A DNA stretch of 64,000 nucleotides from 66-474 sp035281745. Lineage in GTDB: Bacteria > Pseudomonadota > Gammaproteobacteria > Xanthomonadales > Rhodanobacteraceae. The notes under the pieces are model-generated. The model was not told the origin of the DNA. It did no database searches and saw nothing but the letters and a program-made list of their open reading frames with translations. Of this stretch, positions 44,021 through 52,158 are shown one piece after another. Each line of letters starts with the position of its first letter. The stretch's first letter is position 1. The stretch is taken from assembly GCA_035281745.1 (NCBI GenBank), contig DATEDI010000026.1:1-64000 (forward strand). Direction: 5' to 3'. Position numbers and translations under genes: made by a program.

Positions 44021-46087
44021 CTACTGCAGCAAGGCTTGCTCGCGCACGCGATGGATTTCGTCGCGCAGGCGCGCGGCTTCCTCGAATTCCAGGTCCTGCG
44101 CGTGCTTGTACATGCGCGATTCGAGTTTCCTGATGAGCGCGGCGGCGGCGTGCGCGTCGAGTACGGAATAATCCGCGGCTTCCTCGGCAACCTTGCGTGT
44201 GGATTCCGCCAGCCCCTTGCCGCGGCCACGTCCGCGACCACGCGACGACGGTTCCTCGCGCGCGCCTTCCATCACGTCGGCGATGTTGCGCACGATGGTG
44301 GTCGGCGTGATGCCGTGTTCGAGGTTGTACTCGACCTGTTTGTCGCGACGGCGGTCGGTCTCGTCGATCGCGGCCCGCATCGACTTCGTGATCGTATCGC
44401 CATACATGATGGCCTTGCCGCGCACATTGCGCGCGCAGCGGCCGATGGTCTGGATCAGCGAGCCGGTCGAGCGCAGGAAACCTTCCTTGTCGGCGTCGAG
44501 GATCGCGACCAGCGACACTTCGGGCATGTCCAACCCTTCGCGCAACAGGTTGATGCCCACCAGCACGTCGAATTTGCCGAGTCGCAGGTCGCGGATGATT
44601 TCCACGCGCTCGACGGTTTCGATGTCCGAATGCAGGTACCGCACCCGCACGTCCTGCTCGGCCAAAAAATCGGTGAGGTTCTCGGACATGCGCTTGGTCA
44701 GCGTCGTGATCAGCACCCGGTCGCCCATTTTCACGCGCTCGCGGATTTCGCCCAGCACGTCGTCCACCTGCGAACGCACCGGTCGCACTTCGACTTGCGG
44801 GTCGACCAGCCCGGTCGGGCGCACCACCAGCTCCACCACGCTGTCGCCCGATTGCTTGCGTTCGTACGGGCCGGGCGTCGCCGACACGAAGATTGTGCGC
44901 GGCTCGCGCTGTTCCCATTCCTCGAATTTCAACGGGCGGTTGTCGAGCGCGCTCGGCAGGCGGAAACCGAACTCGACCAGCGTTTCCTTGCGCGAGCGAT
45001 CGCCCTTGTACATCGCGCCCAACTGCGGAATGGTGACGTGCGATTCGTCCACCACCAGCAGCGCGTCGGACGGAAGGTAATCGAACAGCGTCGGCGGCGG
45101 CTGGCCGGGTAGCCGCCGCGTCAGGTGCCGCGAGTAATTCTCGATGCCCTGGCAGTAGCCGACTTCGTGCATCATTTCCATGTCGTACAGCGTGCGCTGT
45201 TCAAGCCGCTGCGCTTCCAGCAGCTTGTTGGCGCCGCGCAGCACTTCCAGCCGCTCCTTCAATTCTTCCTTGATGGTGTCGATCGCGTTCAGCACGCTTT
45301 CGCGCGTGGACGCGTAATGGGTGGCCGGATAGATCACGCAGCGCGGCAGCTTGCGCAGGATGTCGCCGGTCAGTGGATCGAACATCGAAATCTTCTCGAC
45401 CTCGCCGTCGAACATCTCGATCCGGATCGCCTCGGTTTCGCTCTCGGCTGGGAAGATGTCGAGGATCTCGCCGCGCACGCGGTAGGTGCCGCGGCGCAGT
45501 TCCATTTCGTTGCGGGTGTATTGCAGTTCGGTCAGCTGGCGAAGCAACGCGCGCTGGTCGACGCGATCGCCGATCGACAGGATCAACCGCAGAGACAGGT
45601 AATCCTCCGGATCGCCCAGGCCGTAGATCGCGGAAACCGTGCCGACGATCAGCGCATCGCGCCGCGACAGCAGCGCCTTGGTCGCAGCCAGGCGCATCTG
45701 TTCGATGTGGTCGTTGATCGACGCGTCCTTCTCGATGTACGTGTCGGAGGATGGGACGTAGGCCTCGGGCTGGTAGTAGTCGTAGTAGCTGACGAAGTAC
45801 TCGACCGCGTTGTGCGGGAAGAACTGCTTGAACTCGCCGTAAAGCTGCGCGGCCAGCGTCTTGTTGGGCGCCAGCACCAGGGTCGGGCGCTGCACCGCCT
45901 GCACCACGTTGGCGATCGTGAAGGTCTTGCCCGATCCGGTGACGCCCAGCAGCGTCTGCGCCGCAAGGCCGGCGTCGAAACCTTCGATCAGTTTCGCGAT
46001 CGCCTGCGGCTGATCGCCTGACGGCTGGTACGGGGCGACCAGTTCGAAACGTTCATTGTCGCGTTGCGGAGCACGGTCTTCATCCAT
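44021..46087 (-). CDS. uvrB: Excinuclease ABC subunit B
   Basis: UvrB (688 residues) is the damage-verifying helicase-like subunit of nucleotide excision repair, loaded by UvrA and then joined by UvrC. Walker A is at GVTGSGKTF (48-56), the beta-hairpin at about 90-115 (YYDYYQPEAYVP), DEAD-type DESH near 336, helicase motif VI QTIGRCARNVRGKA, and the C-terminal UVR helix pair (about 650-685). An insert rich in RGRGRGRG (about 607-616) is present. A -10 box TATAAT ends six bases before the ATG and there is no ribosome binding site, so the mRNA may be leaderless. Confidence 0.96.
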   Translation of the reverse strand: MDEDRAPQRDNERFELVAPYQPSGDQPQAIAKLIEGFDAGLAAQTLLGVTGSGKTFTIANVVQAVQRPTLVLAPNKTLAAQLYGEFKQFFPHNAVEYFVSYYDYYQPEAYVPSSDTYIEKDASINDHIEQMRLAATKALLSRRDALIVGTVSAIYGLGDPEDYLSLRLILSIGDRVDQRALLRQLTELQYTRNEMELRRGTYRVRGEILDIFPAESETEAIRIEMFDGEVEKISMFDPLTGDILRKLPRCVIYPATHYASTRESVLNAIDTIKEELKERLEVLRGANKLLEAQRLEQRTLYDMEMMHEVGYCQGIENYSRHLTRRLPGQPPPTLFDYLPSDALLVVDESHVTIPQLGAMYKGDRSRKETLVEFGFRLPSALDNRPLKFEEWEQREPRTIFVSATPGPYERKQSGDSVVELVVRPTGLVDPQVEVRPVRSQVDDVLGEIRERVKMGDRVLITTLTKRMSENLTDFLAEQDVRVRYLHSDIETVERVEIIRDLRLGKFDVLVGINLLREGLDMPEVSLVAILDADKEGFLRSTGSLIQTIGRCARNVRGKAIMYGDTITKSMRAAIDETDRRRDKQVEYNLEHGITPTTIVRNIADVMEGAREEPSSRGRGRGRGKGLAESTRKVAEEAADYSVLDAHAAAALIRKLESRMYKHAQDLEFEEAARLRDEIHRVREQALLQ

Positions 46088-46093
46088 CCGGCC

Positions 46094-46099
46094 ATTATA
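46094..46099 (-). promoter_or_regulatory. -10 box of uvrB, close to the start codon
   Basis: TATAAT on the minus strand is followed by GGCCGG and then the uvrB ATG. Transcription starting seven bases downstream would begin at the A of the ATG. A good -35 box is not visible; TGACAA at 46121-46126 is 21 bp away. Confidence 0.5.
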
Positions 46100-46109
46100 C
46101 GTTTGCCCT

Positions 46110-46128
46110 GCTGACAGCCTTTGTCAGC
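46110..46128. promoter_or_regulatory. Inverted repeat between uvrB and the SIR2-TIR gene
   Basis: GCTGACA and TGTCAGC flank a 5-base centre. It overlaps the expected -35 area of uvrB, so it could be a repressor site. It resembles the E. coli LexA box (CTG N10 CAG) but has an 11-base spacing. Confidence 0.4.
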
Positions 46129-46225
46129 AATGTCCCGCGCGCCGGCAATCGCCCGGAAGGGGCGGCCCATGCAAGCGTCCATCCGCAGGAGTAAGCTCCG
46201 CGCGTCCATTGCGAGGGTTGGCGAA

Positions 46226-47608
46226 ATGACGCTGCCGAACGCTGTCGAGACACCGCAGAGTTTTGACGACGACGCATGGGACGACCTCCTCAATTACATC
46301 GAGGAGCATCGGGTCATTCCGATCATCGGCCCCGACCTGCTGCGCGTGCAAACCGACAGCGGCTTGCGTCCCCTGTACGTCTGGCTCGCCGAAAAGCTGG
46401 CGACGCGATTGTCGGTCAACACGGCCGAACTACCGCAGCCGCTCACGCTCAATGACGTGATGTGCTCGTACCTCGGCCAAAGGGGGCGCCGCGAGGAAGC
46501 CTACACGCGGCTGCGTTCGATCATGCGCGAGGTGCAATTCGAGCCGCCGACGGCGTTGCGGCAACTGGCGCAGATCACGGACTTCGATCTGTTCGTGACG
46601 ACGACGTTCGATCCGTTGCTGGAAAACGCGGTCAACCTGGAACGCTACGGCGGCCAGCCTTCGGCCGAAGTCATCGCCTACTCGCCCAACCGCGTCGCCG
46701 ACCTGCCGTGCGAACGCACCGACTTGCGCCGAAGCGTGGTGTATCACCTGCTCGGGCGACTGTCCGCGTCGCCGACGTACGTGTTGTCCGACGAGGACAT
46801 GCTGGAGTTCATCTGCGCGTTGCAGTCCGAACACCTGACGCCGGAAAAACTTTTCCACGAACTCGAACACAACCACCTGCTGCTGATCGGCAGCGACTTC
46901 TCCAACTGGCTGGCGCGGCTGTTCCTGCGCATGGCCAAGCGCAAACGCCTTTCCGATCCGCGCGATGTCACCGAGGTGTTCGCCGACGACCACACCTTGA
47001 AGGACGAACGCCTGGTTGCGTTCCTGCAGCAGGTCAGCGTCCGCACACGCGTGTACGGTGGCGCGGAGTCGTTCGTCGCCGAGCTGCACCAGCGCTGGAG
47101 CGCGCGCCAGCGGCCAGTGCAGGCGTCATCTTCGCATGCACCGCAACGTTTCCTGCCACCGGCGCGCGAAATGCCGGAGAACGCGATCTTCATCAGCTAC
47201 GCGCGCGAAGACCTGCCCGCCGTGCAGCGTTTGAAAGCGGGCATGGATGCAGCCGGGCTCACCACCTGGTTCGACCTCGACCGTCTCGAAGGCGGCGACG
47301 ACTACGATCGCAAGATCCGCGCCAACATCGCGCGCTGCAGCTTCTTCGTGCCGGCGATTTCGGCGACGACGCAGCGCCGCCACGAAGCCTACTTCCGTCG
47401 CGAATGGAGTTACGCCGTCGATCGGGCGCGCAACATCGCGGAAGGCGCGGTGTTCATCCTGCCGGTGTGCATCGACGACACGCCCGAAGCCACGGCACTG
47501 GTGCCGGAGCACTTCAAGGCCGTGCACATGACGCGCCTGTCCGGTGGCGAACCCTCGCCGGAATTCCTGCGCCGCCTGCAGGAGTTGCTCAGCGGGAGGC
47601 GCGCATGA
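46226..47608 (+). CDS. SIR2-like / TIR domain fusion, candidate defence effector
   Basis: Residues about 15-290 of this 460-residue protein form a SIR2-like fold: VIPIIGPDLLRV (30-41), FDLFVTTTFDPLLE (120-133), YHLLGRLSASPTYVLSDED (173-191) and LLLIGSDFSNWLARLFL (218-234). In active members the second motif reads TTNYD; here Thr 127 replaces the Asn, while His 174 is kept, so the domain may only bind nucleotide. Residues about 318-430 are a TIR domain (NAIFISYARED, then FRREWSYAVD with putative catalytic Glu 393) of the NAD-cleaving type. GAGGG lies eight bases before the ATG. It overlaps the STAND gene by four bases. The pair resembles antiphage modules that kill or arrest by NAD depletion. 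Confidence 0.82.
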   Translation: MTLPNAVETPQSFDDDAWDDLLNYIEEHRVIPIIGPDLLRVQTDSGLRPLYVWLAEKLATRLSVNTAELPQPLTLNDVMCSYLGQRGRREEAYTRLRSIMREVQFEPPTALRQLAQITDFDLFVTTTFDPLLENAVNLERYGGQPSAEVIAYSPNRVADLPCERTDLRRSVVYHLLGRLSASPTYVLSDEDMLEFICALQSEHLTPEKLFHELEHNHLLLIGSDFSNWLARLFLRMAKRKRLSDPRDVTEVFADDHTLKDERLVAFLQQVSVRTRVYGGAESFVAELHQRWSARQRPVQASSSHAPQRFLPPAREMPENAIFISYAREDLPAVQRLKAGMDAAGLTTWFDLDRLEGGDDYDRKIRANIARCSFFVPAISATTQRRHEAYFRREWSYAVDRARNIAEGAVFILPVCIDDTPEATALVPEHFKAVHMTRLSGGEPSPEFLRRLQELLSGRRA

Positions 47609-50600
47609 ACGCCATCAACCGCGCGGACACCGTCACCCTCGATCCGGAAAATCCCTGGCTCGGGCTGTTTTCCTATTCCGAGGAAACGCGCGCGTATTTC
47701 CACGGCCGCGACGAGGAAGCCGCGGAACTCGCGCGTCGCGTGCAGCGCAAATTGCTGACGGTGCTGTTCGGGCAATCGGGCCTGGGCAAGACATCCTTGT
47801 TGCGTGCTGGCCTGGTGCCCCGCCTGCGCGGCGCGGATTTCTGCCCGGTTTACGTGCGCATCGACTACGCACCCGAATCTCCCCCGCCTTCGGAGCAGAT
47901 CAAGCAGGCGATCTTCCGCGCCACCGCGGACGCGGGTCACTGGACGCGGCCGGGTAGTGCGATCGAAGGCGAATCGCTGTGGGAATTCCTGCATCACCGC
48001 GAAGACCTGCTGCGCGATGCCGACGGCCACACGCTGATGCCGCTGCTGATCTTCGACCAGTTCGAGGAGATCTTCACGCTCGGGCAGGCCGACGACGCGG
48101 GACGTTTGCGCGCCAAGCAGTTTCTCGAAGACCTCGCCGACCTCGTCGAGAACCGCGCACCCGCAACGCTGGAAGAACGTCTGGAAGAAGACGACGAAGC
48201 CGCGGAACAGTTCGACTTCGCGCGCGCCGACTACCGCGTGCTGATCGCGCTGCGCGAAGACTATCTCGCGCATCTGGAAAGCGTGAAGGACATCATGCCG
48301 TCCATCACCCAGAACCGCATGCGGCTGGCGCGCATGAACGGCGCGCAGGCGCTGAGCGCCGTGGTGAAGCCGGGCGGCAAACTGGTATCGCAGGAAGTCG
48401 CCGAATCCATCGTGCGCTTCGTCGCCGGCGGTTCGGAACTCGCCAACGCGGAAATCGAACCCTCGCTGCTGAGCCTGGTTTGCCGCGAGCTCAACGCCGC
48501 GCGGCAGGCGCAGGGGCGCAAGGAAATTTCCGCCGATCTGCTGGCCGGTTCGCGCGACACGATCCTTTCCGAATTCTACGAGCGCGCGCTGTCCGACCAG
48601 CCGGCCGGTGTGCGTCGCGTGATCGAGGACGAGCTGCTGACCGAATCCGGTTATCGCGAAAGCCTGGCCGAGGAACGTGTGCGCAAGGCGCTGGATGCGG
48701 CGGGCGCGGCGCCCGACGCGCTGCCCATGCTGGTGAACCGGCGGTTGCTGCGCATCGAGGAACGCCTCGACATGCGCCGCGTGGAACTGACCCATGATGT
48801 GCTCTGCAGCGTGGTGCTGGCCAGCCGCAACCAGCGTCACGCGCGCGAATCTCGCGAGGAAGCCGAGCGGCAGCTTGCCGAGCAGCGCGGACGCGAGACG
48901 GCGACCCACCGCGCGCTGCTGCGCACGCGCATGGTCGCAACGGTATGCGTGGTGTTGCTGGTACTCGCAATCATTGCCGCGATCTTCGGCTTCATCGGCA
49001 TGCACCGCGCAAAGACCGCGCAAGCCGAGGCCCAGGCCTCGCGCACGCACGCCGAGAATCTGGTCGGCTTCATGATCGACGATTTCTACAACGAACTCGC
49101 GCCGACCGGCCGGCTCGGCACGCTGGGCATGCTGGCGCAGAAAACCGTGGACTACTACAACGGCCTGCCGCCGACGTTGCTCACGCCGGACACCGAAATC
49201 AACAAGGCGATGGCGCTGGTGCGGCTGGGTTCGGCCCAGGATGCCAGCGGCGACCAAAAGACTGCGAGCAGGAACTTCGGCGAAGCCGGGGGGATTTTCA
49301 AAAAACTGCGCGCGGCGGGCGACAACAGCGAATCCGTGATCTATGGCATCGCCTCGATCCTGTACAACCAGAATTACGGATCTGCCGTAGGCGGCGGGAG
49401 TTCGGCGCCCATGGACCAGGCCGCCGCCATGCTGCGGCCGCTCGTCGACGGCACCCATCCGTCACGCCGGGTGCGGCAACTTTACGCAGATACCTTGAAC
49501 ATCATCTGCCTGAACCAGCGGCCGCAGCAAGGCCTGGCGACCTGCGACGAAGCGCTCAAGACGCTTGCAGGCCTTGGCGCGCTGGATCTGTCGGATCTGG
49601 ATGCCGCGGCCTCCTGGGCCGATACCGCCGACACCAAATCGGGACTGTTGCAGGCACTCGGCCGCGTTGCCGAGGCGCAAACGCTGGAGCAGCAGGTGTT
49701 CACCATGACCGAAAAGGTGCTGGCCCGTCGACCCGGCGATCTGCATTCGCTGGAAGATCGCTTCTTTGCCGTGAGGCGGCTGGCAGGTCTCGCTGACAGC
49801 CGGCACGATGCGGCGGCGGCAGCGAAGTATGCGGACGAGACCGTGCAAGCCGCCAAGGACTGGAGGCGCTTCGACCCTTCCAGCCTCGGTGCCTGGGCCA
49901 GGTTGGCGCAGGCACAGACCCAGGTCGCGACGTTCCAGTTTGAGCGTGGTGAAGTGTCTGCCGCCATGGCCACTCTGCGCACCGCACTGGCACTGGCCCA
50001 GGATCCGCACAGCCCCAAACGCCTAGCCGCCGCGACCTGGTACATTCGATTCAATCTGGCAAGGGCTCTTGCAGAGAGTGGCGAGGCGGCGGCGGAGCAG
50101 TCAGCGCGGACCGCCGTGCAAGAGCTGCAATCGCTGTTTGCGGATCGGCCATCCGATTCCCCCCAGCGCCGGCTTGCGGCGACAAACCTGCCGCTCGCAC
50201 TCGGGGATGTCAAACTGAGTCAGGGTGCGCTGCAACCTGCGTTGGCCGAGGCCACCGCGGCGCGTGCCGCAATCGAACCGATCGGGGTGCCGACGACGGA
50301 CGCCGGCGCAATCCGCTGGAAGAATCAGAATCTGGCAGACAGCCTCAACGTCGCCACGCGGGCGGCCATGCAGCTCGGGCGCTACGCACAAGCAGAAGCT
50401 CTGGCGCGCCAGTGGTTGGCGATCATTCCGAATGCGACCGCCACGCAAACCGACCCGAAGCCGCGCGAATCGCTTGTCCGGTTCGTCCTCGCGCAGGCGA
50501 TCGCGATGCAGGGCCGTCAGGACGAAGCCCAGGCAATCCTGCAACCTGCGATGGCTTGGTACCGGCAAGAACAACAAGCTGGCGCAACGGGCACATCGTT

Positions 50601-50799
50601 CCGCCACGATTACGCTTACGCGCTGTACGTCGATTCCCTGATCGCGCCCGCGGGCGCAGCGGGCAGCAAGCAACGCGACGCCGACCTCGACCAGGCCGCC
50701 AAGTTGCTCGCCGGGGCCTCACCGGAAGCGCAACGACTCAACTCGATGCGCCACGTTGCCGGGCTGGTCGCAAAAGCCCGCACGACGACACATGCCTGA
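47605..50799 (+). CDS. STAND-type ATPase with membrane helix and TPR-like repeats
   Basis: This 1064-residue protein begins NPWLGLFSYSEETRAYFHGRDEE (split motif at 16-38), typical of novel STAND (nSTAND1) ATPases. Walker A is GQSGLGKTS (56-64) and Walker B LLIFDQFEEIF (147-157), and winged-helix sequence follows to about 415. A charged coiled segment (about 412-435) precedes one strong membrane helix (about 444-466). Residues about 470-1064 are Ala-rich helical repeats that look like degenerate TPRs and could sense a ligand. GGGAGG is five bases before the ATG, which overlaps the SIR2-TIR stop. STAND proteins usually oligomerise when the sensor part binds its trigger; here this could activate the TIR partner. 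Confidence 0.85.
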   Translation: MNAINRADTVTLDPENPWLGLFSYSEETRAYFHGRDEEAAELARRVQRKLLTVLFGQSGLGKTSLLRAGLVPRLRGADFCPVYVRIDYAPESPPPSEQIKQAIFRATADAGHWTRPGSAIEGESLWEFLHHREDLLRDADGHTLMPLLIFDQFEEIFTLGQADDAGRLRAKQFLEDLADLVENRAPATLEERLEEDDEAAEQFDFARADYRVLIALREDYLAHLESVKDIMPSITQNRMRLARMNGAQALSAVVKPGGKLVSQEVAESIVRFVAGGSELANAEIEPSLLSLVCRELNAARQAQGRKEISADLLAGSRDTILSEFYERALSDQPAGVRRVIEDELLTESGYRESLAEERVRKALDAAGAAPDALPMLVNRRLLRIEERLDMRRVELTHDVLCSVVLASRNQRHARESREEAERQLAEQRGRETATHRALLRTRMVATVCVVLLVLAIIAAIFGFIGMHRAKTAQAEAQASRTHAENLVGFMIDDFYNELAPTGRLGTLGMLAQKTVDYYNGLPPTLLTPDTEINKAMALVRLGSAQDASGDQKTASRNFGEAGGIFKKLRAAGDNSESVIYGIASILYNQNYGSAVGGGSSAPMDQAAAMLRPLVDGTHPSRRVRQLYADTLNIICLNQRPQQGLATCDEALKTLAGLGALDLSDLDAAASWADTADTKSGLLQALGRVAEAQTLEQQVFTMTEKVLARRPGDLHSLEDRFFAVRRLAGLADSRHDAAAAAKYADETVQAAKDWRRFDPSSLGAWARLAQAQTQVATFQFERGEVSAAMATLRTALALAQDPHSPKRLAAATWYIRFNLARALAESGEAAAEQSARTAVQELQSLFADRPSDSPQRRLAATNLPLALGDVKLSQGALQPALAEATAARAAIEPIGVPTTDAGAIRWKNQNLADSLNVATRAAMQLGRYAQAEALARQWLAIIPNATATQTDPKPRESLVRFVLAQAIAMQGRQDEAQAILQPAMAWYRQEQQAGATGTSFRHDYAYALYVDSLIAPAGAAGSKQRDADLDQAAKLLAGASPEAQRLNSMRHVAGLVAKARTTTHA

Positions 50800-50877
50800 G
50801 GACACGGGCGAAGGCGAGCATCAGCGATCTTTTTGTCAGGCGTGACGCAATCGAGTTCAACTCAAGCGAGACCAGAC

Positions 50878-51303
50878 ATGAGTGCCATTGAAATCAACGT
50901 CGGTCAACTGGGCATTCGCTATCTCGTCGATGGTTCACAGAACGGGGGCATGGGCATCTTCGAATTGACCGTACCGCCCGCCTCGAACGTCCCGCCCCCG
51001 CACAGCCATTCGAACAACGAAGAGATCGTCTACGTCCTCGAGGGCAAGCTGCGCTACAGCGTTGGCTCCGATACACGCCATCTCGCGTCCGGGCAGACCA
51101 TGCACACGCCCAAGGGCACGGTGCACGGCTTCTCGAATCCTTTTGATGGCACGGCCCGCGCGCTGATCGTCATGTCTCCGGACATTGGCGCCCAATACTT
51201 CCGGGATGTGGCCGCGGCGGTCAACGCAGCCGGACCGCCGGACAAGCGCGCGCTGGTCTCCATCATGAGCCGGTATGGGCTCATCCCGTCCGTCCCGAAG
51301 TAA
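50878..51303 (+). CDS. Single-domain cupin protein
   Basis: The 141-residue protein has one cupin barrel with the metal-binding motifs PPHSHSNNEEIVYVLEG (about 44-60) and TPKGTVHGFSN (about 78-88). Cupins of this type hold a divalent metal and include small dioxygenases and sugar-binding proteins; the reaction is unknown. It follows the STAND gene after 78 bp on the same strand. Whether it belongs to that unit is unclear. I start it at 50878; an upstream extension of 15 codons is not conserved. Confidence 0.82.
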   Translation: MSAIEINVGQLGIRYLVDGSQNGGMGIFELTVPPASNVPPPHSHSNNEEIVYVLEGKLRYSVGSDTRHLASGQTMHTPKGTVHGFSNPFDGTARALIVMSPDIGAQYFRDVAAAVNAAGPPDKRALVSIMSRYGLIPSVPK

Positions 51304-51476
51304 CGCCCTGACATCCTGGCGCGCAGCACGCGCCGTCGATCCCGGGCGATTGACGCGCGGAAGACTGGCTCGCCTACATCGAGCGTAGGCGCGCGCCGAC
51401 AAATACCGGCGGCACGTGCTGCTGCCGCGACTTGTGCGCGTCGCACAGACTGTTGCCTTCGCATGGAGGAACGGTC

Positions 51477-52028
51477 ATGGCTCGATCTGCACGCGTGGCC
51501 CGTGGTTTCACGCTGACCGAATTGATGATTACGCTGGCGATTGCCGGCATCCTCGCGATGATCGGTGCGCCGGCGATGGGCGGCCTGCTCGCGCGCACCG
51601 AGAATGCCGGCATCGAAAGTTCGATCGCGCAGGGGCTGCGAAGCGCGCGTACCACCGCGGTGATGCACAACGCACGGGTGCTGGTGTGTCCGAGTCCGAA
51701 TGGACGCCAGTGCGGATCGGGCGCAGATTGGCAGCACGGCTGGATCATCGCGCAGGATGCGGATCACGACGGTCAGCCCGATGCAGGCAAGCCGATCCTC
51801 GACGTGCAAACCGCCATGCCCGCCGGCACGCGCGTCATCACCAGCGCCGGGCGCAGGCGGATCGATTTCCAGCCGAGCGGCAGCGCGGGCGGGAGCAACG
51901 TGACCTTCACGATTTGCCACGTACACGAACACGGCGGCAGGGCCGTGATTGTCGCCAACTCCGGCCGCGTGCGGGTGGCACGCGCTGACGCCGTGCACCT
52001 GCAGGCGTGCCTCGCAGCGATTCCGTGA
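51477..52028 (+). CDS. Type IV pilin-like protein (GspH/FimT family)
   Basis: The 183-residue protein has a prepilin leader (MARSARVARG) cut before FTLTELM, with the conserved Glu at position 5 of the mature form, and a hydrophobic helix (about 12-33). The C-terminal half (about 40-175) has two Cys that may form a disulfide, and resembles GspH/FimT minor pseudopilins of type IV pili or type II secretion. GGAGG lies seven bases before the ATG. No other pilin or secretion genes are near, so it is an orphan that must be processed by PilD encoded elsewhere. Confidence 0.9.
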   Translation: MARSARVARGFTLTELMITLAIAGILAMIGAPAMGGLLARTENAGIESSIAQGLRSARTTAVMHNARVLVCPSPNGRQCGSGADWQHGWIIAQDADHDGQPDAGKPILDVQTAMPAGTRVITSAGRRRIDFQPSGSAGGSNVTFTICHVHEHGGRAVIVANSGRVRVARADAVHLQACLAAIP

Positions 52029-52043
52029 AGCGATATTCCGATC

Positions 52044-52154
52044 GAAGCGGCTTTGGTGGAAAGTCAGGCCATGGATGGCCGTTCTGATGCTCCAAAACCG
52101 GAGACCCTCACGCGCGAATGACGCTTCGGCGATGCTGCGATCAGGGATGATCGC
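52044..52154 (+). repeat. Two-hairpin intergenic element, copy 3
   Basis: This full copy starts GAAGCGGCTTTGGTGGAAAG, has hairpin GGCCATGGATGGCC (52067-52080) and ends with GCGATCAGGGATGATCGC (52137-52154, 7-bp stem). The right end is four bases from the stop codon of the HMG-CoA synthase-like gene (minus strand). Confidence 0.85.
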
Positions 52155-52158
52155 AAAG

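Noticed and set aside
46462..47604. Upstream in-frame extension of the STAND gene by about 380 codons
   Set aside because: The extension overlaps the SIR2-TIR gene in a different phase and is Arg/Ala-rich. The ATG at 47605 has a ribosome binding site and an ATGA overlap, and the conserved NPWLGL motif follows it.
46226..50799. Genomic island carrying the SIR2-TIR/STAND pair
   Set aside because: There is no integrase, tRNA site or direct repeat at its borders and base use looks like that of the neighbours, so recent transfer cannot be argued from this window.
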